Below, one piece after another: positions 9,924-20,540 of a stretch of DNA of 64,000 nt. Within the stretch, counting starts at the first letter, position 1. The number at the start of each line of letters is the position of its first letter. The DNA lies in assembly GCF_006715095.1 (NCBI RefSeq), contig NZ_VFMO01000001.1, forward strand, positions 2,852,001-2,916,000. The letters run 5' to 3'. The stretch is from Yimella lutea. Lineage in GTDB: Bacteria > Actinomycetota > Actinomycetes > Actinomycetales > Dermatophilaceae. The notes beneath the pieces are model-generated. The model was not told where the DNA came from and did no database searches. It saw only the letters and a list, made by a program, of their open reading frames with translations. The translations under genes were made by a program, and so were the position numbers.

Positions 9924-12900
9924 CGACTCCGCTGCGCGATGTCATCAACATCCCCAACCATGCAGGCGCCGAGGACTACGTGCTACGACTCACCGACTCC
10001 GTTGGTCATGCTTCTGCGGTTCGTACGATCGACGACTACGTGGTCACGGAGGGGCTTGTAGACGCCTTCGACAAGGCGCTCGGCCTGGTCGGCGAGTCGG
10101 TCCGGTCGGGGATCAGTCGTGGCGCCTTCCTCAGCGGTTCGTTCGGTTCGGGTAAGTCACACTTCATGGCGGTGCTGTACGCGCTGCTCGAGCGCGAGCC
10201 TGCAGCGCGAGCAAAGCCCGAGCTACAACAGGTCATTGCCAAGCACGACAGTGACCTCGAGGACCGCAAGATATTGCCTCTTGCGTTCCACTTGCTCGGC
10301 GCACAGTCGATGGAGGAAGCCCTTTTCCGGGGCTACCTACGGCAGATTGAGCAGCGGCATCCGGGCGCTCCGCTGCCAGCCGTTCATCGCTCGGACAAGC
10401 TCCTCAACGACGCCGACTCGATGCGCGCCTCTCTGGGCGACGAGCAGTTCTTCGCGAAGCTGAATCGACTGGACTCTGCAACGGAGGTGGGCGCCACCGA
10501 GAGCGATCCGTGGAGCGCCGTTCTCGGTCCTGCCGGCGGCGGGTGGGATGCGGCGTCGTATGACCGGGCACGTGCTGCTGCCTCCTCGAGCGAGGAGCGG
10601 CTCAAGCTAGTGTCGGCGTTGACCAGCACCATGTTCACCGCCTACACCGATGCGGCAGAGTTCGTCGACATCGATACCGGTCTCGCAGCCGTGTCAGCAC
10701 ATGCGAAGAGCCTTGGCTACGACGCTGTGGTCCTCTTTCTCGACGAGTTGGTGCTGTGGCTTGCCTTTGCGGTGCAGGACCGAGAGTTCTTCGCCCGTGA
10801 ATCGCAGAAGCTCACGAAGCTGGTTGAGTCGTCTACCGGCACCCGAGCAATTCCGCTCATCTCGTTCGTCGCTCGCCAGATGGATCTGCGACGTTGGTTC
10901 GCCGATGCTGGTGCAAGTGGGGCCGAGCAAGAGGCGCTCGACCGCGCGTTTAAGCACCAGGAAGGGCGATTCTCGGTTATCGAACTCGGCGACGCCAACC
11001 TGCCGTACGTCGCGAACCGCCGGCTGCTCCGTCCCAAGGATGCTGAGGGGGGGCGCGTGCTCAGCGACGCGTTCGACGCGATCGATCGGCGACCGCAGGT
11101 ATGGGACGTGCTGCTCGATGGCGTGAACACCGATGAGACCAACCGAGGGTCGGACGAGCAGGCGTTTCGCTTGACCTACCCGTTCTCCCCCGCGCTGATC
11201 TCAACCCTCCGATCGTTGGCCAGCGTCATGCAGCGCGAGCGCACGGCGCTGAAGGTGATGCAGCAGATGCTGGTCGATCGGCGGGACAGCCTCACCGTCG
11301 ATGACCTCGTGCCGGTGGGCGACTCGTTCGACTACATCGTGCGCGGGACACAACCCCTGGAAACTGAGGCCGCCTCTCTGTTCAAGTCGGCGAACCGTCT
11401 TTACGAGGAGAGCTTCCTGCCGCTGTTGGCTCGCAACCATGATCTGGATCTCGCGTCGATTCATAACGACCCGGCTGGTCAACCCGCCGGGTTCCGAGCG
11501 GACGACCGCCTGGTCAAGACGCTCTTGCTCGCTGCTGTCGCACCGAACGTGCCCGCCCTGAAGGCACTCACCGGGGGACGGCTCGCCGCCCTCAACCACG
11601 GCTCCATCGTCTCGCCCCTCCCCGGTGGAGAAGAAGCTGCCGTGTTGTCGAAGGTGCGCGCGTGGTCCCGCGACATCCCCGAGCTTCACATCGACGGCTC
11701 TGAACGCAATCCGTCGATTCGCGTCCAACTCGCCGACGTCGACTACGAATCGATCATTGACCGGGCGAAGGGCGAGGACAACGCGGGGCGCCGCCGTGAA
11801 CTGATCCGCGAGCTCATCAGCGACTCCATCGGCATCGATCGCAACAGCGTCGCCAACCTGCAGAACGCGTACGGACGAGACATCGTCTGGCGAGGCACGA
11901 AGCGGCGCGTCGAGGTCGTCTTCGGAAACGTGCGCGACAGCTCGTGGCTGTCCGATGACCACTTCCGTGCCACGCCCGGCACCTGGCGCATCGTCATCGA
12001 CCACCCGTTCGATGACCAAGGGCACACCGGAGCCGAAGACTTCGAGCGGCTCGAGCAACTGACCGCCCGCAACTTCCAGTCGCCGACGATCGTGTGGCTT
12101 CCGCGGTTCTTGTCAGACGATGTGATGCACGATCTGAGTCGTCTCGTCATCCTGAACTGGTTGCTCGACGGACCCGGTGACCGCTGGCAGAGCCACGCCG
12201 ATCACCTCAGCGAACAAAATCGCGTTCTCGCCAAGAACATCCTAGAGCTGCACCGCGATTCGCTGCAGCGAAGCATCGAAGACGCCATTCAGCAGGCGTA
12301 CGGTGCTGCAACGCTGCGTCCCAATGTCGTGATAGATGACCCTGGCCATTTCCGCACCCTCTTCTCACTCGACCGCTCCTTCAACCCCCAGGATCCATCG
12401 GGCGCAACGCTCGGGGCAGCGTTCGAAAACCTCGTCTCGCAAGCATTCGATGCGACCTACCCCGATCACCCCCGATTCGAGCCCGCAGACCAGGAAATCA
12501 AGGTCGCGCAGCTGAGGACGGTCGCCGCCCACGTCGCTCGCGCGGCCGCAGACAAGGAGAAGCGAGTCGAGCTCCAGGGCGATGCGATGGCTGTTCGGCG
12601 AATCGCCGGGCCGCTTGGGGTTGGCACCGCCGCAGAGATGCACTTCATTCTGGGAGACGACCGATTCCGTTGGGGCACAGCGCTTGAGAAGGCCCTCGGC
12701 GCACGCGAGAGCGCCGGCACGCCAGCCGACGCACCCGTCACCGTCGAAGAACTGCGTTCGTGGATCAACGAGGTCACGCCGCCAACCGGGTTGCAAGACC
12801 CGATGAGCGACCTCGTGATCATCACGTGGGCCGCGCTGCGCCAGCGAGCGTGGTATCTGCAGGGATCGCCCTTAGCGACCGCCCCAGACCCTGGTGCGCT

Positions 12901-13693
12901 GCAGCCCAAAATGGAACTGCGTATGCAGCCCCTTCCGTCGCTGAGCGAATGGACGGCCGGCACAAGCCTCGGTGCCTCAATGTTGGGCGTTGCGGCGTCG
13001 CCACACATGACCGCTCCTGCGGTCGCCGATTTCGTCAGCAAGGTAAAGGAGGAGGCGGCAGCCCTCGTAGGGCCCGCAGCCGACCTCATCAAGTCGTTGG
13101 AGTCGGCATACGACCGGCTGGGGGTCGTCACTGAGACTGGCCCGAATCGACTCGCCACCGCACAGTCGACCGCAGCCCTGGTGCAGCGACTTCGACACCT
13201 CGATGGCGTCCAGGTCGTACAAGCGCTAGCGACGTCAGAGTTGAAGGAGCGCGGCACCGCAGCCGGCAGGTCACTGAAGACCGCTGAAGGTGTTACACGC
13301 GCGCTGGACAGCTTCACCTGGTCGAGGCTCAACCCAATGCTCGATGCCCTCGGCACCGAAGGTAACGGCCGAGACGACGCTGCCTCCGCCATCACTCGGC
13401 TTCGGGACGCCTTGAGCGCAGACGAGTTTTCTAGCGGAGCCGCGGCGGCCCTCGTGGCGGCGGAGCAGGACTCGTGGGAGTGGCTGAGCCTTCATCGACC
13501 ACCGACGCCCGTCGCACCCACACCGGCGGCACCCACCCCTGAGCCGGCACCATCGGCTGCGGTCGGCGCCGCTCCGGTCACCCGAACCCGACGTGCGGGT
13601 ACCGCCGACGACGACGTCATCACGTCGCTGCGCGCCTTCCTCCAGGCCCACAATGACGTTGACGTTGATGTGAGTTGGAAGGCGAAGGAGTGA
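9920..13693 (+). CDS. pglY: BREX type 2 ATPase PglY
   Basis: PglY (1257 residues) is the large P-loop ATPase of type 2 BREX, equivalent to BrxC of type 1 systems. The Walker A motif GSFGSGKS is at residues 73-80 and the Walker B motif LFLDE at 272-276. The rest is a large mostly helical region. The last 80 residues include a proline/alanine-rich linker (repeats of the type PTPAAPTP) before a short terminal segment. The ATG overlaps the upstream stop as ATGA, and the stop overlaps the pglZ start. Length and gene position match the family. Confidence 0.9.
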   Translation: MTTPLRDVINIPNHAGAEDYVLRLTDSVGHASAVRTIDDYVVTEGLVDAFDKALGLVGESVRSGISRGAFLSGSFGSGKSHFMAVLYALLEREPAARAKPELQQVIAKHDSDLEDRKILPLAFHLLGAQSMEEALFRGYLRQIEQRHPGAPLPAVHRSDKLLNDADSMRASLGDEQFFAKLNRLDSATEVGATESDPWSAVLGPAGGGWDAASYDRARAAASSSEERLKLVSALTSTMFTAYTDAAEFVDIDTGLAAVSAHAKSLGYDAVVLFLDELVLWLAFAVQDREFFARESQKLTKLVESSTGTRAIPLISFVARQMDLRRWFADAGASGAEQEALDRAFKHQEGRFSVIELGDANLPYVANRRLLRPKDAEGGRVLSDAFDAIDRRPQVWDVLLDGVNTDETNRGSDEQAFRLTYPFSPALISTLRSLASVMQRERTALKVMQQMLVDRRDSLTVDDLVPVGDSFDYIVRGTQPLETEAASLFKSANRLYEESFLPLLARNHDLDLASIHNDPAGQPAGFRADDRLVKTLLLAAVAPNVPALKALTGGRLAALNHGSIVSPLPGGEEAAVLSKVRAWSRDIPELHIDGSERNPSIRVQLADVDYESIIDRAKGEDNAGRRRELIRELISDSIGIDRNSVANLQNAYGRDIVWRGTKRRVEVVFGNVRDSSWLSDDHFRATPGTWRIVIDHPFDDQGHTGAEDFERLEQLTARNFQSPTIVWLPRFLSDDVMHDLSRLVILNWLLDGPGDRWQSHADHLSEQNRVLAKNILELHRDSLQRSIEDAIQQAYGAATLRPNVVIDDPGHFRTLFSLDRSFNPQDPSGATLGAAFENLVSQAFDATYPDHPRFEPADQEIKVAQLRTVAAHVARAAADKEKRVELQGDAMAVRRIAGPLGVGTAAEMHFILGDDRFRWGTALEKALGARESAGTPADAPVTVEELRSWINEVTPPTGLQDPMSDLVIITWAALRQRAWYLQGSPLATAPDPGALQPKMELRMQPLPSLSEWTAGTSLGASMLGVAASPHMTAPAVADFVSKVKEEAAALVGPAADLIKSLESAYDRLGVVTETGPNRLATAQSTAALVQRLRHLDGVQVVQALATSELKERGTAAGRSLKTAEGVTRALDSFTWSRLNPMLDALGTEGNGRDDAASAITRLRDALSADEFSSGAAAALVAAEQDSWEWLSLHRPPTPVAPTPAAPTPEPAPSAAVGAAPVTRTRRAGTADDDVITSLRAFLQAHNDVDVDVSWKAKE

Positions 13694-16476
13694 CCGACAC
13701 CGCGCTGACACAGGCTGTGCCGATGACGCGCAGGTTGATCCTGGCAAAGCTTGAGGAGGCGGCCCAGAAGGGTTACCGCAGCGGGATCCTAGGAATCACC
13801 GGTGACCCAAAGTCGATTTCGCAGCGCGAGTTCAATCGCGGGGGCCAACCTGTCCGAGTCGTCGGTGCACGATCCGCCCTCGAAGCCCGCGCGCACATCG
13901 CCGGATACCGCCCGGGCGAGTGGCTTGTCATCGTCACAGACCGCACGCCCGAAGATCTCGGCGCGGGCGTTCTCTCCCATCTCATCTGGGCAAAGGTGAG
14001 ATCGGCAGACCCGTGGGAGGCGTTGCGAACCGCCTTCAAAGCCAACCGGATTGACCCTGCCTTAGCTGCACACCGAAGGGAACTCGCGATCGGCCTGCTC
14101 GACGCGACGCCCGCGGCAGGTTGGCCACCGGCACCAGCCGGCGTGCTTACTCGCACGCATGCCATGTCCGCCGTTGCCGCCGAGCGCCTCCAACTCGACC
14201 ACACCCCGTTGGATCTGCTTGCAGTGCTCACCTGGTCCGTATGGCCGAACTCGTTGACCTCCTTGGCAACCTTGCGAAGTACTTTCGGCGACTCCCTCAC
14301 CGACGAGGTCATCGAATGGATCGCCGACAGCACAGAGACTGCAGCACCCGCGATTCATGCCTTACTGACCGCTGGTGATCTCGCCGATATGGTGCCCATC
14401 GGCCTTGTCGCGCAATTGCTGACTGACACGACTCTCAACACCGAGGATCGGCACACCGCCCAATTGGGACGAGTTCGCCTGGAGCCGAAGCTGCCACCTG
14501 CTGTCTCGATGGCTGCTCTCACTGCGCTCGGCAATGCCTCTGCTGCAGTGGTCGCTGAGCTCGTCGACAAGCATCCAGCCCACGTCCGACGGGTGCTCCA
14601 ACGAGCAGATGCTCTGGTCGAGGAACTCCAAATCGGCGCCCTGGCCGCACGCTCCGACACCCTTCGTTTGGGCTATCGACAACGACTTGCCAAGCTCGGG
14701 CGTCGCTTGGCGCAATTCTGCGATGGCCAGGGTTCTCAGCCAGAAGCCACCAGCGTTGTCGAGTCGTCGTACGCACGCGTCAAGAACCATCTCGAGCACC
14801 GCACCGCCGCCGAAGCCGCCCCGATCGATGCGGCTGTGCGTCTGTGGCGCTGGATGCAACGTCCTGCTGAGCCCGCGAACGACACCCTGACTGCACGCGC
14901 CCGACGCCATATCAGTGAGGACGGCTGGGTCGATCGGGCGATCAATGACGCCGCCAAAGGGGTGGACGACCCCGAGCTCGGAAGAGACATCGGAACAGTC
15001 GTTACAGCTGCCCTTGCGCGCAGGGACGTGTCCGAACGCGCCTTTGCGGCCAGGCTTGCCGAGACCACCGGGCTTGCGGACGACGCCGCAAACAGCCTGA
15101 TCGACGACGCAGGCGTCGTCTGGCATCTCGAGGACCTTCTCCCCCAGCTTGTGCTTCCGATGGCGAAGAAGGCCCCCGTCCTGTTCCTGGTGATGGACGG
15201 CATGAGCGCGGCAGCGGCTGTAGAGATCGCCGAAGACGCAACTGAGAACCGCGGCTGGATTGAAGCGGCGCTCCCGACGGCCAAGACCAATCAACGGAGT
15301 GCAGCATTGGCGGTCCTACCGTCGGTGACCGAGGTCAGCCGAGCATCGCTCCTGTGCGGCACGTTGACCCGGGGACAGCAGCAGGTCGAGCGGGAGGGCT
15401 ATCGCAAGCTCACCGCCGAGACCGCCAAAATCAAGGCCGAGCTCTTCCATAAGAAGGGAGTCGACACGACAGCGCCGGGGGCTTTGGTCGCGGACGGTGT
15501 CGGCGCCGCCATCGACAATATGGACGGCATCCCGCTGGTCACGGTCGTGCTCAACACGATCGATGATGCGCTCGATCGTTCCGATCCCGCGGGCACAAGC
15601 TGGTCAGCCGACGCCGTGAAGCACCTCGCACCGTTGCTCGACCGAGCTCGCTCGGCGGGGCGTCTCGTTGTCATGACCGCGGACCACGGCCATGTGGTCG
15701 AACGCCGGCTCGGTACCCAACGCTCTTACCCAGGAATGACCAGTGGCCGCTCCCGTGTTCCCGACGGAACCATTGCCGTAGACGAGATCGAGGTTCATGG
15801 CCATCGGGTGCTCACCGAGGGGAATCGAGCGGTGCTGGCAATCAGCGAAGGTCTACGCTACGGACCATTGAAGGCGGGGTACCACGGCGGAGCCAGCGCA
15901 GCGGAGGTCGTTGTGCCCGTCATCGCGCTGCTTCCCGACGAGCAACTCAACCCACTCGGGCTGAATCTGCTTCCGCCGCAGGAACCGAGTTGGTGGGACG
16001 TTCCGCTTTCCGTCGAGTCCCCCGTGGGCGACTCAGCGGACCCAGCTGCTTCGTCCAAGGCGACCGCGGCGCGCAGTACGAAACGAAAGCCGGTTGCGCA
16101 GGACGGGCCAACGCTGTTCGAGACCACACCGACCTCGCCGACAACGGCCAAGGATGCGGTGCCCACTCTCGGGCAGGCGGTCGTTGCGTCGACGGTCTTC
16201 GCCGATCAACGCCGCATCGCCAGCCGCATCGCCGTGACGGACGAACAGATCGTCGCTCTGGTCGATGCTTTGGCGGGCGCGACGTCGAATCGCCTGCCGC
16301 TCTCGCAGATTGCGACCGCTCTCGGTGTGGCGCTTGTTCGGGTTCGAGGGGCCGTCAGCCAGTCGCAACAGTTGCTGAATGTCGAGGGTTACGGCGTGCT
16401 GACCATCGATGCCGACGGGCAGACCGTCGTGCTGTCAGAGTCTGTTCTGCGTGATCAGTTCGAGGTGCACCGATGA
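13690..16476 (+). CDS. pglZ: BREX type 2 phosphatase-like protein PglZ
   Basis: PglZ is the alkaline-phosphatase-fold protein found in all BREX systems. The metal-binding motifs of the fold are present: VMDGMSAA (D503) and TADHGH (D665, H666, H668). About 500 residues of helical sequence precede the PglZ core, and the C-terminal part carries a low-complexity linker. The start is uncertain. GTG 13690 overlaps the pglY stop as GTGA, the commonest join in this operon, but AAGGAG directly touches it. TTG 13675 and ATG 13723 are in the same frame. From GTG the protein is 928 residues. The stop overlaps the brxD start by 4 bases. Confidence 0.88.
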   Translation: MTDTALTQAVPMTRRLILAKLEEAAQKGYRSGILGITGDPKSISQREFNRGGQPVRVVGARSALEARAHIAGYRPGEWLVIVTDRTPEDLGAGVLSHLIWAKVRSADPWEALRTAFKANRIDPALAAHRRELAIGLLDATPAAGWPPAPAGVLTRTHAMSAVAAERLQLDHTPLDLLAVLTWSVWPNSLTSLATLRSTFGDSLTDEVIEWIADSTETAAPAIHALLTAGDLADMVPIGLVAQLLTDTTLNTEDRHTAQLGRVRLEPKLPPAVSMAALTALGNASAAVVAELVDKHPAHVRRVLQRADALVEELQIGALAARSDTLRLGYRQRLAKLGRRLAQFCDGQGSQPEATSVVESSYARVKNHLEHRTAAEAAPIDAAVRLWRWMQRPAEPANDTLTARARRHISEDGWVDRAINDAAKGVDDPELGRDIGTVVTAALARRDVSERAFAARLAETTGLADDAANSLIDDAGVVWHLEDLLPQLVLPMAKKAPVLFLVMDGMSAAAAVEIAEDATENRGWIEAALPTAKTNQRSAALAVLPSVTEVSRASLLCGTLTRGQQQVEREGYRKLTAETAKIKAELFHKKGVDTTAPGALVADGVGAAIDNMDGIPLVTVVLNTIDDALDRSDPAGTSWSADAVKHLAPLLDRARSAGRLVVMTADHGHVVERRLGTQRSYPGMTSGRSRVPDGTIAVDEIEVHGHRVLTEGNRAVLAISEGLRYGPLKAGYHGGASAAEVVVPVIALLPDEQLNPLGLNLLPPQEPSWWDVPLSVESPVGDSADPAASSKATAARSTKRKPVAQDGPTLFETTPTSPTTAKDAVPTLGQAVVASTVFADQRRIASRIAVTDEQIVALVDALAGATSNRLPLSQIATALGVALVRVRGAVSQSQQLLNVEGYGVLTIDADGQTVVLSESVLRDQFEVHR

Positions 16477-17813
16477 CAGAAGTGTCCACGCGCAGGCGGC
16501 GCGACGTCATCGATGCACTCCGACGCGGCACTGTGCCGGAAGCCGGCCTCGATTTGTTGGCCGTCGGCCTCGACCGTTTCCAAACGACGCTGGACAGCGA
16601 GCTAAGTGCTGTTGCCGAGGGCGGAGCAGTGTTCAAGGCAGTTCGCGGCGAGTACGGCGCTGGGAAGACGTTCTTCACCAGGCATCTGGCGGAGCGAGCC
16701 GTGCGACGTGGCTTCGCCGCCGCCGAAGTGCAGATCTCCGAAACTCAGACCCCGCTGCACCGCTTGGAAACGGTGTATCGACGGATCACCGAGACTCTTC
16801 GGACGTCGTCGATGCCACCGAGCGCGTTCCGCGGGGTGCTGGATTCGTGGCTCTACACACTCGAATCCGATGCGATTGCAGCCGAACCGGCGCTCGAGAC
16901 CGATGAGGCGGCGCTCGATCACGCGGTCCAGTCATTGATGGAACAGCGACTCGCTGTCGTCAGCAGTCGAACTCCTATCTTCGCCCAAGCACTGCGTGGC
17001 TACCGAGCCGCGGCGCTCGCCGGAGATTCGGCGTCGGCCGACGCATTGGCTGCATGGATGGGAGGCCAACCGCAGGTCGCCGCGTCGGCAAAGCGAGCTG
17101 CTGGCATTCGAGGCGACCTGGACCACTTCGGCGCGATGGGTTTCTTGCAAGGGCTCTTGGTAGTGCTGCGTGACGCAGGGCATCCGGGTCTATTGCTTGT
17201 GCTCGACGAGGTGGAGACGCTGCAGCGGGTGCGCGGCGATGTGCGGGACAAGGCACTCAACGCACTTCGACAGCTCATTGACGAGATCGACAGCGGTCGG
17301 TTTCCAGGGCTATACCTCGTGATGACCGGAACGACCGCCTTCTATGACGGGCAGTCCGGAGTCTCCCGACTCGCGCCCTTGGCTCAGCGTCTGGCCACGG
17401 ATTTCGGGCCGGACGCTCGATTCGATAACCCACGGGCGGTGCAACTGCGGCTTCCTGGCTTCGGCCACGACTCGCTCGTGGAACTTGGACAGAAGGTCCG
17501 CGATCTGTACGCCGGCGGATCCGATCACGAGGGCCGAATTCGAGCGGTCGTCGACGACTCCTACGTGGCCACGCTGGCGGATGCTGTCGCCGGGCGCCTG
17601 GGCGGGCGGGTGGGTGTATCCCCTCGGGTCTACCTGAAAAAGCTCATCTCCGACGTGCTCGATCGTGTCGACTTGTACGACGACTTTGACCCGCGCACGC
17701 ACTATCCGCTAACCCTGTCCGACGCTGAACTGACGCCCGAAGAACGCGCGGCGGCGAATGGCGGAACGTTGGATGACATCGAGCTTGATCTCTCCGCCGA
17801 CGATCTCGACTAG
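16473..17813 (+). CDS. brxD: BREX type 2 ATP-binding protein BrxD
   Basis: A 446-residue P-loop ATPase of the BrxD family (DUF2791-like), found in type 2 BREX loci together with BrxHI. Walker A is GEYGAGKT at residues 59-66 and Walker B is LLVLDEVE with D245/E246, followed by a sensor-like LVMTGT strand. The ATG overlaps the pglZ stop as ATGA, and the next gene starts two bases after this stop. Its role in defence is less well known than those of PglX or PglZ; family membership and gene order make the assignment strong. Confidence 0.87.
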   Translation: MTEVSTRRRRDVIDALRRGTVPEAGLDLLAVGLDRFQTTLDSELSAVAEGGAVFKAVRGEYGAGKTFFTRHLAERAVRRGFAAAEVQISETQTPLHRLETVYRRITETLRTSSMPPSAFRGVLDSWLYTLESDAIAAEPALETDEAALDHAVQSLMEQRLAVVSSRTPIFAQALRGYRAAALAGDSASADALAAWMGGQPQVAASAKRAAGIRGDLDHFGAMGFLQGLLVVLRDAGHPGLLLVLDEVETLQRVRGDVRDKALNALRQLIDEIDSGRFPGLYLVMTGTTAFYDGQSGVSRLAPLAQRLATDFGPDARFDNPRAVQLRLPGFGHDSLVELGQKVRDLYAGGSDHEGRIRAVVDDSYVATLADAVAGRLGGRVGVSPRVYLKKLISDVLDRVDLYDDFDPRTHYPLTLSDAELTPEERAAANGGTLDDIELDLSADDLD

Positions 17814-17815
17814 CC

Positions 17816-19924
17816 ATGGGATCGACCACTGACGACCGAGGGCTTGAGCTCTTACATCCGCTCCTTCAGCACCACATCGTCAACTCTCTCGGCTGGCCCG
17901 CGCTTCGGCCGCTGCAAGCAGAAGCAATCGAGCCAGTGCTGTCTGGTGCCGACTGCCTCTTGATCGCCCCCACTGCTGGAGGAAAGACCGAGGCAGCGTG
18001 TTTCCCGTTACTCAGTCGGATGGGTCAGGAGAACTGGCGCGGCATCTCCGTTCTCTACCTGTGCCCGCTCAAGGCGCTGCTCAACAACCTCGAGCCGCGA
18101 ATCTCGATGTACGCCAGTTGGTTTGGGCGAGGCGTGTCCACGCGCCATGGCGACACAACTGCGCGGGCTCGGCGTGAGCAGGTTGCCGAACGCCCGTCAA
18201 TTCTGCTGACGACACCCGAGTCGATCGAGGCGATGCTGGTGTCGACCACGGTCGACCCCACCAGGATGTTCGGCGATCTTCGGGCAGTTGTGATCGATGA
18301 GGTGCACTCGTTTGCCGGCGATGATCGAGGCTGGCACATGCTCGCCCTCCTTGAACGCCTCTCCGCTATTGCCGGTCGCCCCCTGCAGCGAATCGGTTTG
18401 TCGGCAACGGTGGGCAACCCAGAACAGCTGCTCATGTGGCTGCAGGGGTCGGCGCGGGGTCGACCCCGCGCGGTCGTCGCCCCGCCAACCGAATCCGCTG
18501 CAGCCCCGGACCTCGCGCTGGACTTCGTCGGGAGCACCGGAAACGCGGCGTCCGTCATCAGCCGTATTCATCTCGGTGAGAAGCGTTTAGTTTTCGCCGA
18601 CTCCCGACGGTCGGTTGAGTCACTGGCCACGAGGCTCAGGGACCTCGAGGTTGAGACGTTCGTGTCGCACTCCTCCTTGTCCCTCGATGAGCGGCGCCGA
18701 GCCGAGGCTGCGTTTGCCGAGGCCCGCGACTGTGTGATCGTGTCGACCTCAACGCTCGAGCTCGGAATTGACGTCGGCGACTTGGACCGAGTCATCCAAC
18801 TTGGCGCCCCGGCCACAGTGGCGTCCATCCTGCAAAGGCTCGGACGGACAGGGCGCCGACCAAGCAGCACACGGAACATGACGTTCCTCGCCACTACGGA
18901 CGACGAGTTACTGCGCGCAACCGCGCTACTCCTCCTCTTGGAGGAAGGATTCGTCGAGCCGGTCGCTGCGCCGCCGAGTCCGAGACACATCGCCGCTCAG
19001 CAACTCCTCGCACTTGCCCTGCAGAAGGGGCGCATTCACCTCTCCGAGGAGACTGCCTGGCTCACACGACTGGGACTCGCTTCCGAACAGGACATGTCGC
19101 GCATCGGTGAATGGCTCGTCAGCACCGGCCATCTCGACATTGATCAGGGTCTCGCGTTCGTCGGTCCGACGGCCGAGCAGCACTTTGGACGAAGAAGCTT
19201 CCTTGAGCTGTTGGCAGTGTTCTCCGCTCCACCCGAAGTCACCGTGCTGCATGGCACCCGCGAGATTGGCAGCATCGACCCAACCTTCCTAGTAACGAAG
19301 GTCGCTGGCCCGCGCGTCATCGCACTCGGCGGGCGATCATGGCTCGTCACCCACATCGACTGGCGACGCCGTCGGGCCATTGTGGAACCCAGCGAGCAGC
19401 GGGGCACGAGCCGATGGTCCGGCGATGCCCGGGCGTACACCTTCGAACTCTCGGATGCCATGCGCCGAGTTCTTCTTGGGGCAACCCCAAAGTCGCCCTA
19501 CCTGAGCAATCGCGCGTTGGATCGACTCGCCGCGTTACGCCAGGAACAGGCACACACAGTGTCTGCCACTTCTCGAGTCGTCGTCAGCGAGGGCGGCCGC
19601 GTTCGCTGGTGGACGTACGCGGGCGCGCGCGCGAATGCCGTTCTGGTTGCCGCGCTCAAGGAGGTCAGCGCCCTCGTTGGTGAGTCGGGATACGACAACC
19701 TCAGCATTTCAATCGCGCCCGGAGCCACATCGGCCGATCTGTCGAGCGCTCTCAACGTGTCACGGGAACGGACCCTGGACGTCCTCCTCCCCGAAGTGAG
19801 CCCCGACGCGCTAGGTCGGCTCAAGTTCAAGGAATTGCTTCCGCCGGACCTTGCAGCTGCGACGCTGGCGGAGCGCGCCGCAGACAGGAACTCCGCCGAG
19901 AAGCTGCTGGCAGGAAGCCGCTAG
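17816..19924 (+). CDS. brxHI: BREX type 2 Lhr-like superfamily 2 helicase BrxHI
   Basis: A 702-residue DEAD/DEAH-box helicase. Motif I is APTAGGKT (51-58), motif II is DEVH (161-164), motif III is LSATVGN, and motifs V/VI are seen in LELGIDVGD and QRLGRTGRR. This is the Lhr-like helicase that closes type 2 BREX operons. It begins two bases after brxD and is the last gene of the operon; no clear intrinsic terminator follows. DNA unwinding is inferred from the motifs. Confidence 0.88.
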   Translation: MGSTTDDRGLELLHPLLQHHIVNSLGWPALRPLQAEAIEPVLSGADCLLIAPTAGGKTEAACFPLLSRMGQENWRGISVLYLCPLKALLNNLEPRISMYASWFGRGVSTRHGDTTARARREQVAERPSILLTTPESIEAMLVSTTVDPTRMFGDLRAVVIDEVHSFAGDDRGWHMLALLERLSAIAGRPLQRIGLSATVGNPEQLLMWLQGSARGRPRAVVAPPTESAAAPDLALDFVGSTGNAASVISRIHLGEKRLVFADSRRSVESLATRLRDLEVETFVSHSSLSLDERRRAEAAFAEARDCVIVSTSTLELGIDVGDLDRVIQLGAPATVASILQRLGRTGRRPSSTRNMTFLATTDDELLRATALLLLLEEGFVEPVAAPPSPRHIAAQQLLALALQKGRIHLSEETAWLTRLGLASEQDMSRIGEWLVSTGHLDIDQGLAFVGPTAEQHFGRRSFLELLAVFSAPPEVTVLHGTREIGSIDPTFLVTKVAGPRVIALGGRSWLVTHIDWRRRRAIVEPSEQRGTSRWSGDARAYTFELSDAMRRVLLGATPKSPYLSNRALDRLAALRQEQAHTVSATSRVVVSEGGRVRWWTYAGARANAVLVAALKEVSALVGESGYDNLSISIAPGATSADLSSALNVSRERTLDVLLPEVSPDALGRLKFKELLPPDLAAATLAERAADRNSAEKLLAGSR

Positions 19925-20286
19925 ACCGCTGGCGACGCGGACACACCCTCAGGCATCGGCGCATCGAACCTTCCACATGATCGCCATCGACCGCTCGCCT
20001 TCGTGCCGCACGTACGCCGCCAACTCTGGATTGTGAAGTGCCCCCACCCCATGCCACTTACACAAGGTTCCTGACGGACCCGACCATGGTGTTCGCCGCC
20101 CTCGCGGTCGTCACTACCTCCAGAACGAGAGCCCGGCTCAGCATCAAACGAATCCTCCGCGCTCTAGGGCCGCTGTAGCACGTCACTGTCACGATCGGTG
20201 CCCACCAGCGCCACGCTCGAGGCCCAACTCACCGTCACCGCGCAAGCGATCTTCGACTCGCTTAGCAGTCCCGATCACGACGCAGG
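19925..20286. other. Gene-poor gap after the BREX operon
   Basis: No recognised gene. The gap contains a 46-codon open frame at 20198-20338 (+, GTG start) whose product resembles nothing I know and which runs into the transposon remnant, so I do not call it. The sequence looks like decayed island edge. Confidence 0.35.
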
Positions 20287-20500
20287 GACTGCTGCACGGA
20301 TAGGTGACACGGTGGTCACGTGGCTGGTGTGGTCATGATGGTCTCGTATTCGATGGGGTCAATCGGCCGAGGGCATTTTGCCGCCGGCGTCGGTGGTAGG
20401 TGCGCTCGATCCAGGTGATGATCGCGATCCGTAGCTCCTGGCGGGTACGCCAGCGCTTCCGGTTCAGAACGTTCTTCTGGAGTAGGGCAAAGAACGACTG
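20287..20500 (-). pseudogene. C-terminal fragment of an IS3-type transposase, frameshifted
   Basis: Read on the minus strand from about 20497, the translation gives SFFALLQKNVLNRKRW, then AIITWIERTYHRRRRQ and LGRLTP. This is the conserved end of the IS3-type (rve integrase) transposase. The last residues, PIEYETIM, continue in another frame, so there is a frameshift near 20350. Everything upstream of SFFALLQ is missing. The segment to about 20287 may be the old right end of the element. Nothing functional is expected from it. Confidence 0.7.
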
Positions 20501-20540
20501 TGAGACTCCCAGCATGCTGCGCGGCAAGGTGGTGCTGGCT

